From Planctomycetia bacterium (lineage in GTDB: Bacteria; Planctomycetota; Planctomycetia; Pirellulales; JACPPG01): 64,000 nucleotides of DNA. Shown here one piece after another: positions 28,454 to 37,872 of the stretch (its first letter is position 1; every line of letters begins with the position of its first letter). The notes below the pieces were generated by a model that worked only from the letters and a program-made list of their open reading frames with translations, was not told where the DNA came from and did not search any database. The stretch covers positions 195,062-259,061 of the forward strand of contig JACPPG010000023.1 of the NCBI GenBank assembly GCA_016191115.1, in the 5' to 3' direction. A program made the position numbers and the translations under genes.

Positions 28454-29629
28454 ATGCATCGAGTCCTCGTAGCCATAACGCTCGCGGGCGTTGGCGGAAT
28501 TTCATCCAGGGCATCGGCGGAGGAAACCGCCGCTGCCGGCGCCGCTGCGGCGGAAACGGCGGTCGCTGCCGTTGACCAGAACGGAGGCCCGGCAGTCGGG
28601 CAACTTGCCGCGGATGCGGGCGTCGGGCGGGACCTGATCGACGATACGCAGGTGCGTCCACCGCGCCGTGGCCGCGGCCCGATGGACCCCGAGCGGATGA
28701 AGGCCTTTCGCGAGCGGCTGGAAAAAATGACCCCGGAGGAGCGGCAGAAGGCGGTCGAACAGTTCCGCAATCGCCGCCCGCCAGGAATGCCCGGCCGCGG
28801 CCCAGGCGGCCCGATGGATCCTGAGCGGATGAAGGCCTTTCGGGAGCGGTGGGAGAAAATGACTCCCGAGGAGCGGCAAAAGTTCCAGGAGCGGTTTAGC
28901 GGCCGTCGCGACCCGGCCGCGGGCGCGCGCGATCAGGCAAAAGACGGGGAGGCCAAATCAGACGCTGGCCCACGCCACCGCGGACGGCGCGACGGCTCCC
29001 CGCGATGGGGCCGCGGAGGCGGCGGACCTCCGCACGCCTGGCACGGGCCGCCGGCCTGGGCGCACGGCCACCGGCACGGTCACCATCACTTCGCGCAGCA
29101 CGGGCACCATCGCGGTCCGCATCAATTCGCGCACCACGGCATGGGCGGCAGGTACGGCCACGGGCATCGCCACGACGGGCATCATCAGTTCGCACGCCAC
29201 GGCCACCACGGTCATCAGCAGTATGCCCACCACCGCGGCGGCCATGGCCACGGCCATCACCAGTACGCGCAACACCACGGCATGGGCGCGGGACACGGGT
29301 GGGGGCGCCATCGTGGTCCCAACGAGTTCGCGCATCACGGTCGTCACCACGGTCATCCCCAGTTCGCGCGCCACGGTATGAGCGGCGGGCACGATGGCGG
29401 ACATCGCTCTGATGCGCATCACCGGTTCGCGCATGACGGTCGTGGCCCCGGGCCGCGGCCGCACCCGTTTGCCGCGCGCGGTCCGGGTGGCCCTCCGCAC
29501 GGTCCCCCACCCCACGCCGGTCCCCGCGCGGGACCGTCCGCCGCCGACGGCGTGGCCGGGCGGGTCGCCGAGCTGGAGCGGAAGGTGGACCACTTGATTC
29601 GACTGATCTCGGACCTGAAGAGACCGTGA
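28454..29629 (+). CDS. Exported histidine-rich repeat protein
   Basis: 391 aa from ATG 28454, with GGGAG upstream. A short signal peptide (residues 1-22) is followed by an Ala-rich stretch. A 23-residue helical module, MDPERMKAFRERLEKMTPEE..., occurs twice at 77-99 and 121-143. Residues about 190-350 are dominated by His, Gly and Arg, with about nine repeats centred on H.[QR][FY]A[RQH]HG. The C-terminal 25 residues (RVAELERKVDHLIRLISDL) form a short coiled coil. The His clusters could bind Zn, Ni or Cu, and the coiled coil suggests oligomerisation. I do not recognise a named family. Confidence 0.7.
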   Translation: MHRVLVAITLAGVGGISSRASAEETAAAGAAAAETAVAAVDQNGGPAVGQLAADAGVGRDLIDDTQVRPPRRGRGPMDPERMKAFRERLEKMTPEERQKAVEQFRNRRPPGMPGRGPGGPMDPERMKAFRERWEKMTPEERQKFQERFSGRRDPAAGARDQAKDGEAKSDAGPRHRGRRDGSPRWGRGGGGPPHAWHGPPAWAHGHRHGHHHFAQHGHHRGPHQFAHHGMGGRYGHGHRHDGHHQFARHGHHGHQQYAHHRGGHGHGHHQYAQHHGMGAGHGWGRHRGPNEFAHHGRHHGHPQFARHGMSGGHDGGHRSDAHHRFAHDGRGPGPRPHPFAARGPGGPPHGPPPHAGPRAGPSAADGVAGRVAELERKVDHLIRLISDLKRP

Positions 29630-29844
29630 ACCGAGAAGAGTTGGCGGGCGAACGAAGCGGGCGACTCTAGCGGGTTGCTCGAATCGTCGAACGCCCAAGC
29701 GCTGTCCACGTCGTCTGCCAACGGGCGCGCGCGTCGAGGCGCTAGTGGGAAGGTTCCCGGGCGCCTCGACCCGCGCCTTTCTGATGCGCGGTCGGCACCC
29801 TGGGAAAGCGGCTAGCCGCGGAGCACGAGCGGACGATCGCGGAA
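29630..29844. other. Gap between convergent genes, nothing recognised
   Basis: This 215-bp gap lies between the His-rich gene and the oppositely oriented esterase-like gene. I see no repeat family member, gene or clear terminator. Confidence 0.4.
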
Positions 29845-32061
29845 CTACTGTCCAATCCACGCCGCCGCGGCAGCCGCCTCGCCGCTCTCGGCGCCCCCGT
29901 ACGTGGCGATGGCGTCACCTTTTCCCGCGGCCTGATAGGCGGCCCGTACGGTCGCCGGCGGCTCGGCCCCTTCGCCGGCCAGCCACAGCGCGTGCGGCGC
30001 GGCCAGCGACACCAGGCCCGGCAGGTCGCCATACTTGACGGCGCCGGGCAGGAAATTCACGTCGTCGAACTCCGTCAGCTTCGCGAAACGGAAGCCCGCC
30101 GTGTCGAGCGCCGCCCGCTCGATCGCTTCGCCGGCCAGCGCCACGGCCGCCGCGCCCCACGGGCCGGCGCCATTCAAAGCTACCAGGTGAATGCGTTCCG
30201 GCTTGTCCTGGTGATTCTTGATGAACGTCACCAGCGTCAATACGTCCTCGACGCGCTCGGCAAAGAGCGGGTGGTTGTAGCCCACCGTGTAGCCGGCGAA
30301 CTCGCGGTCCTTGTCGACGCGGCGGGCCTTCTTGGGCGGCTGGCCATCGGCGTTAAACTCGCCTTGATACAACAGGTCGACGCCCGCCACGGTCGCGCCG
30401 CCGTCGACGAGCTTGCGGACCTCGGGGCGCGGGCTGCCGTCGCTGCCGAAGAGTCCTGCTTTGCCCGCTTCGTCGATCCATAGCACCACCTGCTTGTTCC
30501 AGTTCTTGGGATGCAGGAACACCGCCGGCAACTCCGATCCATGTTCCTTGTTCCGCACGAGCGCGGTGTACTCCGTGTAGCCGCCGCGGTCCTGCTCGGC
30601 CACGCGCTCGTACTCGATTTCAGCCGCGGCCGGCAGCCCGTGACCGATCATCGCCTCGAGCGCCCCGCCCACCACCCGGCGATACTCGGCCAGCGACGCG
30701 GCGTCGCGCGGGGCCAGGGCGGCAAGCTGCCGCGCCGAAGCCTCGGCCATCTGCCGCGTGAAGAGGCGCTCGTACTCCTCGCCCGAAGGCGGACGCGGAT
30801 GGGCGTCGTCCCACACGGTCATCTCGGCGACCGACAGAGGTTGATAGTCCTCCTCGACCACCGGCTCCTCCAGGCCGAGGTTCAAATGCTTGTTGAACCA
30901 CGAGTACATCGCCGCGCGGCTGACGTAGTTGTAGTTATGGCCGAAATGATTGAGGGGCCGGGCCATTACGTGGTCGGGCGCGCCCAACAGCGTGTAAAGC
31001 TGCTTCAGCTCCGGCAGGCCCTTGGCGGCGATCTCGACCGTCCAGTCGTTGGCGCCGGTCATCCCTAGCGGCTTGGGGGCGAACAGTCCGGCGAACTCGA
31101 CGTTGCCGGTGTCGATGCGCAGGTACGGCGCGTTCTCGCACGTGCAGCCCCCTTGCATCCCGGTCGAAACCATCACCGCCGGAAACGCCACGGCCGGCCG
31201 CGAGTCGATCCCGCACAACATGAACGTCTGCGTCCCGCCGCCGCTGGCGCCGGTGACCGCGATGCGAGCAGGATCGACGTCCGGCAGCGTCACCAGCCAG
31301 TCGAGCGCGCGGACCGAGTTGTACGTCTGCAAGCCCATGATGTTCTGCAACTGCAGCTCGGCCTGCGGGCTGAAGAAGCCCCAGCTCTCGCTCGATTCCA
31401 TGTTCGCGCGGCGGCGGGCGTAGCGGTGCGACACCTCGAAGGGAATCTGCTGGCTGTCGGCGTAGCCCACCATGTCGTAGTGGAACACGGCGCAGCCCAT
31501 CCGGCAGAGTTGCACGCAGCGCGATTGCAGCGGGCTTCGCCCGCCTGCCTCGAAGCGTTCGGCTCCTTGCACGATCTCCTGGCGAACCGCCTTGAGACCG
31601 GCGTCGTGGAAGCGCCCCTCGGCCCAATGCCCATGCGGGCAGAGCACGCCCGGCAGCCGGCCGCTTTTGCCCTTCGGCCGGTAAAGGCTGCCGGTGACGA
31701 AGTGGCCCGGGTAGCTTTCCAGGTAGACGCGATCGACCGTGTAGTCGGGACGATCGACGCGGCCATGGATCACGGCATTCGCCGGCGTCGCCTGGGGCAT
31801 GGGCCACAGGCCTTGCGAGACGAGCATCTGGCGGCGGACGCGCTCGGCGCGCTTGTCCCACTCGCCGCGCGTGGCGGGCGGCTGGAAGGGGAAATAGCCG
31901 TTGAGCGTCTTGAGGGGCGCGAGCCGCTTGTCGTTGGGCACCTTGCCTTCCGGCAAGACGCGCGGGGCGGCCGAGGCCGCGAACGCGAGCGGCGCCAGGA
32001 GCAGAGCAGCGGCAAGCCACAGGGAACGAATGCGTCGGGTGACTGGCGTCGGGTGCATCAT
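29845..32061 (-). CDS. Exported acetyl-xylan-esterase-like alpha/beta-hydrolase
   Basis: 738 aa from ATG 32061, the second possible start being one codon later. A signal peptide (LWLAAALLLAPLAFAASA) ends near residue 32. The first alpha/beta-hydrolase half has VLCPHGHW, the nucleophile elbow GASGGG (S273) and a His in NHFGHNYN, and resembles the AXE1/dienelactone family. The second half (about 470-738) again has hydrolase-like strands (VVLWIDEAGK, IHLVALNGAGPWG), but the elbow is ALNGAG with no Ser, so it is probably non-catalytic. It likely deacetylates or hydrolyses an extracellular polysaccharide ester. Confidence 0.75.
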   Translation of the reverse strand: MMHPTPVTRRIRSLWLAAALLLAPLAFAASAAPRVLPEGKVPNDKRLAPLKTLNGYFPFQPPATRGEWDKRAERVRRQMLVSQGLWPMPQATPANAVIHGRVDRPDYTVDRVYLESYPGHFVTGSLYRPKGKSGRLPGVLCPHGHWAEGRFHDAGLKAVRQEIVQGAERFEAGGRSPLQSRCVQLCRMGCAVFHYDMVGYADSQQIPFEVSHRYARRRANMESSESWGFFSPQAELQLQNIMGLQTYNSVRALDWLVTLPDVDPARIAVTGASGGGTQTFMLCGIDSRPAVAFPAVMVSTGMQGGCTCENAPYLRIDTGNVEFAGLFAPKPLGMTGANDWTVEIAAKGLPELKQLYTLLGAPDHVMARPLNHFGHNYNYVSRAAMYSWFNKHLNLGLEEPVVEEDYQPLSVAEMTVWDDAHPRPPSGEEYERLFTRQMAEASARQLAALAPRDAASLAEYRRVVGGALEAMIGHGLPAAAEIEYERVAEQDRGGYTEYTALVRNKEHGSELPAVFLHPKNWNKQVVLWIDEAGKAGLFGSDGSPRPEVRKLVDGGATVAGVDLLYQGEFNADGQPPKKARRVDKDREFAGYTVGYNHPLFAERVEDVLTLVTFIKNHQDKPERIHLVALNGAGPWGAAAVALAGEAIERAALDTAGFRFAKLTEFDDVNFLPGAVKYGDLPGLVSLAAPHALWLAGEGAEPPATVRAAYQAAGKGDAIATYGGAESGEAAAAAAWIGQ

Positions 32062-32167
32062 GATCGACTCGCGGTGGGAGCGACGGGGCGGGTAGGTTGG
32101 CGGGGACACAGACAACCACTGTAAGCGACCGGCATCGGTGAATCCACCCACAGGGGCGTTGTCACCA

Positions 32168-32307
32168 GCGCCATTCTGTTTTTCAAAATGGCGAGGCGGG
32201 AAAATGGGACTGGCTCCGAGCATAAACAGCGCAAGTCCTTTCAGACCAACGTTGCGTCTCGGTGCCTGTCCCACTTTCCCGCCGGTGCGCCGCCGGCAAG
32301 CTTGAAC
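32168..32307. repeat. Dispersed palindromic element, copy 3 (end-truncated)
   Basis: It has the same orientation as copy 1 for flanks, arms and centre. It lacks the terminal GGCCCTG, the homology ending at about 32307 after AAGCTTGAA. It lies in the divergent region between the esterase-like and penicillin-acylase genes, close to both promoters. Confidence 0.9.
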
Positions 32308-32350
32308 GCTTCTCTTTTTTGGCCCGGTCCGGGCAGTTCGGCAGTTGCCC

Positions 32351-34759
32351 ATGCGCAAGTTCATATTGAGAACCCTGGCCGTCGTCACCTTGTTGATCGT
32401 GGTCATCGCGGTGGGGGGCGGGCTGGCGATCCGCCACGTCCTTAAGGGAAGCTTGCCGCAACTCGACGGCGAATTGCGGGTCGCCAAGCTCACAGCGCCC
32501 GTGACCATCGAGCGCGACGGGCTGGGCGTGCCCACGATTCGCGCCGCCAATCGCCTCGACCTGGCGTTCGCCACCGGGTTCGTGCACGCGCAGGATCGCT
32601 TTTTTCAGATGGACCTCTTGCGGCGCAACTCGGCCGGCGAGCTGGCGGAGCTGGTCGGGCCGGCCGCGCTCCCCTTGGATCGCAAGGTCCGGGTGCACCG
32701 CTTTCGCGAGGTCGTAAAGCAGGTGATGGCCAACTCCGGCCCGGAATCCGCGGCCTTGATGACGGCCTATGCCGACGGCGTGAACGCCGGTCTTGAGTCG
32801 CTTGCGAAAAAGCCCTTCGAGTACTACTTCCTGCGCGTCGATCCGCAGCCGTGGAAAGCGGAGGACTCGGCGCTGGTGATCTGCTCGATGTACCTGGATC
32901 TGCAAGGGGAGGATTTCGCCGACGAGGCGACGCTGGGCCTATTGGCCGAGCGGATGCCCGCGGCGATGTTCGACTTCCTCGCGCCGCGCGGCACGGAGTG
33001 GGACGCGCCCGTGGACGGCGAGGCGTTCGCCGTGGCGACCACGCCGGGGCCCGACGTGTTCGACACGCGCAAGTACGACAAGGGAACGCTGGCCCTACTG
33101 GCGCCCGTCGGCTCGCTTGCCATGCGCGAGGCGCGGCACGGCGGAAGCAACAACTGGGCCGTCTCCGCCAAGCGGACGGCCGACGGCCGGGCGATCGTCG
33201 CCGACGACATGCACCTCGACATCCGCGTGCCGCACGTCTGGTACCGCGCCAGCTTCGAATGGCCCGCCGCCGACGGTCAGGGTAACGAGCGAATGACCGG
33301 CGTGTCGCTGCCGGGCACCCCGGTGATCGTCGTAGGCAGCAACGGCCACGTGGCCTGGGGATTCACCAATAGCGAGGGTGACTGGGTCGACGCGGTCGTC
33401 GTTGAAGTGGACCCGCTAGACAAGGACTTCTATCTCACGCCGGACGGCCCGCGGAAGTTCGCGCACCACACCGAGACGATCCACGCCAAAGGCGCGGCCG
33501 ACGAGACGCTGGAAGTCGTGTCCACGATTTGGGGCCCGATCATGGGCCACGACGCCAAGGGGCGGCCGCTTGCCAATCACTGGGTGGCGTACGAAGACGG
33601 GGGCGTCAACGTGGGCCTGCTGGCGGTCGAATCGGCGCACACGCTGGAAGAAGCCCTGCGGCTGGCCAACCAGACCGGCGCGCCCGCGCAGAACTTCATG
33701 GTGGCCGACGACCGGGGGCGCATCGCCTGGACGATCATCGGCCGCATCCCGCGCCGCGTCGGCTTCGACGGCCGGCTGCCGACATCCTGGGCCGACGGCA
33801 AGTGCCGCTGGGACGGTTGGCTGACGCCGGAGGAGTATCCGCGGATCATCGACCCGGAGAACGGCCGACTTTGGACGGCCAACGCGCGGGTGGTCAGCGG
33901 CGAGATGCTGGCCACCGTCGGCGATGGCGGCTACGACCTTGGGGCCCGCGCCCAGCAGATTCGCGACGACCTGGCGAAGATCGACGTCGCGAGCGAGGCC
34001 GACATGCTCGCCATCCAGCTCGACGACCGCGCGGTGTTCCTGCGGCCGTGGCGGAAACTGCTCCTGGACGTCCTCTCGCCCGAGGCGGTCGAGGCCGACC
34101 CGCGCCGCGGCGAGCTGCGCCGCGCGGTCGAGTACTGGGGCGATCGCGCGGCGCCCGATTCGGTGGGCTACCGCGTCGTGCGGACCTTCCGCCGCAACCT
34201 GATCGGGCAGCTCTCGGACGTGCTGGTGGCCCCGTGCAAAGAGGTGAAGGAAAGTTTCTCGATCGCCAAGCTCGACCGCACCGAGGGGCCAGTGTGGCGA
34301 TTGGTGTCCGAGAAGCCCGAGAACCTGATCGACCCGCGGTACAAGAATTGGGACGAGTTGCTGCTGGCGGCGGCCGACGCGGTCGTGACCGACGCCACGC
34401 GCGGCGGCAAGCCGATCTCGGAATACACCTGGGGCAACTACAACACGACGAGCATCCAGCACGCGCTCAGCCGTGCCGTGCCGTCGCTGTCGCCGTGGCT
34501 CGACATGCCGGCCCGGGCGCTGGCGGGCGATAAGGAAAACATGCCGCGGATCCAGGGCCCGTCGATGGGCGCCTCGCAACGGATGGCGGTCTCGCCCGGC
34601 CACGAGGGCGACGGCTATCTGCACATGCCGTGCGGCCAGTCGGGCCACCCGCTGTCGCCCCACTACCGCGACGCGCACGCGGCCTGGGAAGAAGGCCGCC
34701 CGACGCCGTTTCTGCCCGGCGCGACGGTGCACACGCTGGTGCTCAAGCCGGCGGCGTGA
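32351..34759 (+). CDS. Penicillin acylase family protein (Ntn hydrolase)
   Basis: 802 aa from ATG 32351; a TTG two codons earlier is possible. One N-terminal hydrophobic segment (residues 7-27) exports or anchors it. The precursor is expected to be cut before S266 in HGGSNNWAV, making Ser the N-terminal nucleophile of the beta chain; the preceding stretch is the alpha chain plus linker. DGLGVPTIRA and HAQDRFFQMDLLRR are family motifs of the alpha chain, and YTWGNYNT lies near the C-terminus. Members hydrolyse amides such as penicillins or acyl-homoserine lactones; the substrate here is unknown. It is followed by a convergent gene 21 bp away. Confidence 0.9.
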   Translation: MRKFILRTLAVVTLLIVVIAVGGGLAIRHVLKGSLPQLDGELRVAKLTAPVTIERDGLGVPTIRAANRLDLAFATGFVHAQDRFFQMDLLRRNSAGELAELVGPAALPLDRKVRVHRFREVVKQVMANSGPESAALMTAYADGVNAGLESLAKKPFEYYFLRVDPQPWKAEDSALVICSMYLDLQGEDFADEATLGLLAERMPAAMFDFLAPRGTEWDAPVDGEAFAVATTPGPDVFDTRKYDKGTLALLAPVGSLAMREARHGGSNNWAVSAKRTADGRAIVADDMHLDIRVPHVWYRASFEWPAADGQGNERMTGVSLPGTPVIVVGSNGHVAWGFTNSEGDWVDAVVVEVDPLDKDFYLTPDGPRKFAHHTETIHAKGAADETLEVVSTIWGPIMGHDAKGRPLANHWVAYEDGGVNVGLLAVESAHTLEEALRLANQTGAPAQNFMVADDRGRIAWTIIGRIPRRVGFDGRLPTSWADGKCRWDGWLTPEEYPRIIDPENGRLWTANARVVSGEMLATVGDGGYDLGARAQQIRDDLAKIDVASEADMLAIQLDDRAVFLRPWRKLLLDVLSPEAVEADPRRGELRRAVEYWGDRAAPDSVGYRVVRTFRRNLIGQLSDVLVAPCKEVKESFSIAKLDRTEGPVWRLVSEKPENLIDPRYKNWDELLLAAADAVVTDATRGGKPISEYTWGNYNTTSIQHALSRAVPSLSPWLDMPARALAGDKENMPRIQGPSMGASQRMAVSPGHEGDGYLHMPCGQSGHPLSPHYRDAHAAWEEGRPTPFLPGATVHTLVLKPAA

Positions 34760-34780
34760 GAACAGATGGCGGAGCACGCG

Positions 34781-36400
34781 CTATTCCGCGATCGTGATCC
34801 GTACGGTGCCGCCGCGGCTGAGCACGTCCAATCCCGGCGGGCGATCCTCCCCCAGTTCCATCTGCGAGATCCGCTCGAGGACCTGAAAGGCGAGTCCACC
34901 AAAGCCTCCGTCGCGCTTCTGGGCAAAGCCGTGGAAGCCGCGCCGGATCCGCCCGGCGCCCGGCCACCCGCTGACCATGATGCTCTCGACGGACAATTTG
35001 TCGGGCACGCGGACCATGCCGCATTGGGTGAGTGCCGCGAGCGGGGCCTGGGCCAGCGCGCCATCCGTTACCTGCACTTCGATGTTGCCTCCCTGCGAAA
35101 CGATGCGATGGGCCGCGGCCGCGAGCGGCTTGTCGGCCGTGACGACCGTGTCTCCAAACTCGTTGTTGACGTCGATCCGGCCCGCGATGCCCGCGACGTG
35201 CAGATCGGCTTTCACGGCGAGCACCGTTAGGTTGCCTTCGATGTTGCGGTAGTTCCATTCCTCGGGCGGTGCGAAGTACGCGGTCTGTCCGTTACCGTCG
35301 TGCTGCATGCCGGAATTGACCGTGTCGACGCTGACGGTGATCGACACGTCCCCCCGCACGTTCTCGATCGACTGAATGGGGACGTTCTCCGAGGTCAGGG
35401 CCCCCTCGTGATCGCGGACGCGGAACGTTCCGTCGTAGTCGCGGTTGCCATCGCCCCAAATGATCAAAGGCGCCCGCACGGATTGCACGTCGAGGCCGGC
35501 ACAGCCGCCGCGCAGCCCGATCGCCTTACACTCGGGCAGGTAGACGGTGAGCGCGGCGTGCCGCCGCCACAAGCTTCCGGCCATGCCCCCGCCGCCCGGC
35601 GAAAGCGTTTCAAAAGCAATTTGCGCGTTGCCCTGGTCAGCGGTGAGCCCATCGATTGTGACGATGTCGATCTCTTTGCCTTGCAGGGGACCGAAGTAGC
35701 CTGAATTGGCGATCATCTTGTCGATGAAATTCTTCCGCCATTCGCGCTGCTTCGCATCGAGCTTCTGCCCGTCGGGGCTGGCCAGGAATTTTTCTTCGTC
35801 GGCGTCGATCTCCGCTTGCGAGCGGCCTACTTCGCTCGAAGTGCCGCGCTCGTGGCGGTGGACGAGCTGAATCGCCTTGAAGTCGTCGTCCACCGGCTGG
35901 TCGCCGGCGCTGAGGACCGTTTTGTCCAGCACGCACTTGATGCCAGGCTGGTCCCACCCGATGAGGCGAACGTTGCCGGCCGCAATATAGAGCGTCCGCT
36001 CGCTCCCCAAGTCGAAGGTGGTCGTTTCACTCCGCGTGTCGATCTTGGCGGAAGGGACGAACGACTTCTGCGCGTCGATTTCGGCGCGGACCCGTTCGAG
36101 CTCGGCCTTAAGCGTGCGAACTTTCTCGCCCGCCACTCGGCCACTGATCCGGCCGGCGATGATCTCTTTCTCCAAGGCCTTCACTTGGGCGACCAGGGCC
36201 TCGTACTGTTCCCGCAGCGGCCTGGGCGCGAAATAGAACCCACCCAGCTTTCGGCCCACGGTGTCCTGTCCCTTGGGCGCATCGACTTTCGACTTCGGCA
36301 GGTCGTCGGCCTGGGCAATTTGCCCCGAGAAAGGCTCCAGCACCGCGCCAGCCATCGATACAGTCGCCAAGAACAACCAATGCGATGATCGCGATAGCAT
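34781..36400 (-). CDS. Exported beta-helix/'toastrack'-like protein of the sigma/anti-sigma cassette
   Basis: 539 aa from ATG 36400, with GGGAGG upstream. A signal peptide (about residues 1-30) is followed by a coiled-coil region (REQYEALVAQVKALEKEI...VRTLKAELERVRAEI, about 60-110). The rest is a beta-rich body with repeated short strands (ENVRGDVSITVSVDTVNSG, NIEGNLTVLAVKADLHVAGI, INVNNEFGDTVV-like) that recalls DUF4097-type domains. Those are often encoded beside ECF sigma/anti-sigma pairs. It is the third gene, 60 bp downstream of the anti-sigma gene. I infer an envelope role tied to that switch. Confidence 0.6.
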   Translation of the reverse strand: MLSRSSHWLFLATVSMAGAVLEPFSGQIAQADDLPKSKVDAPKGQDTVGRKLGGFYFAPRPLREQYEALVAQVKALEKEIIAGRISGRVAGEKVRTLKAELERVRAEIDAQKSFVPSAKIDTRSETTTFDLGSERTLYIAAGNVRLIGWDQPGIKCVLDKTVLSAGDQPVDDDFKAIQLVHRHERGTSSEVGRSQAEIDADEEKFLASPDGQKLDAKQREWRKNFIDKMIANSGYFGPLQGKEIDIVTIDGLTADQGNAQIAFETLSPGGGGMAGSLWRRHAALTVYLPECKAIGLRGGCAGLDVQSVRAPLIIWGDGNRDYDGTFRVRDHEGALTSENVPIQSIENVRGDVSITVSVDTVNSGMQHDGNGQTAYFAPPEEWNYRNIEGNLTVLAVKADLHVAGIAGRIDVNNEFGDTVVTADKPLAAAAHRIVSQGGNIEVQVTDGALAQAPLAALTQCGMVRVPDKLSVESIMVSGWPGAGRIRRGFHGFAQKRDGGFGGLAFQVLERISQMELGEDRPPGLDVLSRGGTVRITIAE

Positions 36401-36460
36401 CTCTGCGCCTCCCAAGTGATCAATGTGCTTTGGCTTGCCGGGCGGGTTTGTCACGCCGTG

Positions 36461-37060
36461 CTAACCCGACGACGGCCCGTGTTGTCCAGCGGCTGGCTTC
36501 CGTGGGCTTGGCGTCATCGGTTCCTGCGACTCCTCGCGCGACCGCAGCGACGGGTAGGCGCCGATCACCGTGGCCACCTCCCGGCGCGCGTCGAGCAGGT
36601 CGGCCGACCGGGCGAGTCGATCCAGATCGCCCGACAGCTTGTCCAGGCCTTGCTCGATTTGCGCCAGCTCGGCCGGCGAATAGAGCGATGGCGTTTGTTC
36701 TTCAACGTTCGGCGCCGCGATTTGCGGCGGCCCTTCGACTTGCACAGGGGCCGGCACGACCCGCAGGAAATAAAACCCGCAGGTGATCAAAATCGCCGCC
36801 GCCGCGGCCGCCAGAACGCCGCGCGGACGCCGCGCCCGTCCAGGCGCCAACGTGTCCGGTGCCGGTCCCTCGACGGCGCGCATCCATGATTCGCGGGCTG
36901 CCGGGCTCGCCGGCTCCGTTCGCGCAAGCTCGGTCTTCATCTTCGCAAGCCCGGCCCGCGCCGCCGCGCACCGCGGGCAGCGGACAGCGTGCATCCGGGC
37001 CAGGCATCTCGCAAGCGCCCCTCCGGTTTCGTAGCGCGGCAAGAAGTCTTCGCATTTCAT
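36461..37060 (-). CDS. Zinc-binding anti-sigma factor (ZAS type)
   Basis: 199 aa from ATG 37060, overlapping the sigma-factor stop as ATGA. The N-terminus contains HAVRCPRC (about residues 24-31), the H-x3-C-x2-C core of zinc-binding anti-sigma domains. A single transmembrane helix (GVLAAAAAAILITCGFYFL, about 81-99) places a C-terminal helical domain outside the membrane. The gene order ECF sigma then ZAS anti-sigma, translationally coupled, strongly supports the role: it sequesters the sigma factor until an envelope signal arrives. Confidence 0.82.
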   Translation of the reverse strand: MKCEDFLPRYETGGALARCLARMHAVRCPRCAAARAGLAKMKTELARTEPASPAARESWMRAVEGPAPDTLAPGRARRPRGVLAAAAAAILITCGFYFLRVVPAPVQVEGPPQIAAPNVEEQTPSLYSPAELAQIEQGLDKLSGDLDRLARSADLLDARREVATVIGAYPSLRSREESQEPMTPSPRKPAAGQHGPSSG

Positions 37061-37590
37061 TCCAGCACGCTCCTCAGTTTGTTGAGCGCCGCGTTGAGCC
37101 GGCTCTTGACCGTCCCCACCGGCAGGCCCGTGGCCACGGCCGTCTGCCGCAGCGTCAATCCTCCCGTGTAGTGCAACACCACGACTTGCCGCGCCACCGG
37201 CTCGAGTCGATCGATGGCGGCGTTCACGCGGCTTTGCCACTCCGCGCGTTCCGCTTGGCGCACGGGGGAGCCAACGCGCTGGTCCACCGGATCGACCAGG
37301 CAGTCGTGGTTGGGCGCCCGCCGGCGATCGTCCAGGAATGCCCGGTAGCCGATCGTCAAGAGCCATCCGCGCGGGCTGCGCAGCGTGGGCCGGCGGCCGA
37401 AGTTTCGCCACACGCGCACGGCGGTCTCCTGAAACAGGTCTGCGGCATCGTGCGGGTTGCCACACAGCCGGCGCAGCGTCGCCAGCAGCACCCCGCCGTG
37501 GGCCTCGAACATCGCCAGGAATTCGCGCTCGTCCCGGCTCATCGGTGCCCGAAGGGTAGGTGTCTGGCGGACGGATATCAGGTGTTGCAT
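37057..37590 (-). CDS. ECF-subfamily RNA polymerase sigma factor
   Basis: 177 aa from ATG 37590. Region 2 is visible as LCGNPHDAADLFQETAVRVWRN (about residues 42-64), and region 4 as LHYTGGLTLRQTAVATGLPVGTV followed by KSRLNAALNKL (about 138-171). No extra domains are present. Its stop overlaps the anti-sigma start (ATGA), giving coupled translation. With the two following genes it forms a three-gene sigma, anti-sigma, exported-protein operon. Autoregulation is likely for such cassettes, but I could not define its promoter. Confidence 0.9.
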   Translation of the reverse strand: MQHLISVRQTPTLRAPMSRDEREFLAMFEAHGGVLLATLRRLCGNPHDAADLFQETAVRVWRNFGRRPTLRSPRGWLLTIGYRAFLDDRRRAPNHDCLVDPVDQRVGSPVRQAERAEWQSRVNAAIDRLEPVARQVVVLHYTGGLTLRQTAVATGLPVGTVKSRLNAALNKLRSVLE

Positions 37591-37872
37591 GTGCACCCTT
37601 CCGCCCTGGCAGCGGCAGCCCTCAATGATAAAGACCGGAAATCGAGACGAGGTGTTCGAAAGGATTCGGCCGGTCCGCGCGCCGCAGGGGAAAATACCCG
37701 GCCGCAACAGGTCGGCGGAACCGGCCTTGACCGATTTTCGCGAGGGAAATAGAAAACCGGCAGGTCGGAGTTCGGGCCGTCCTGCTTGGTAGCCATTGCT
37801 CGGGTGTCGCCGCCCCTTCACATGCCGCTGTCGGCAAATAGGGCGTCACCGCGATCTAAGGTGGTTGCGCCT

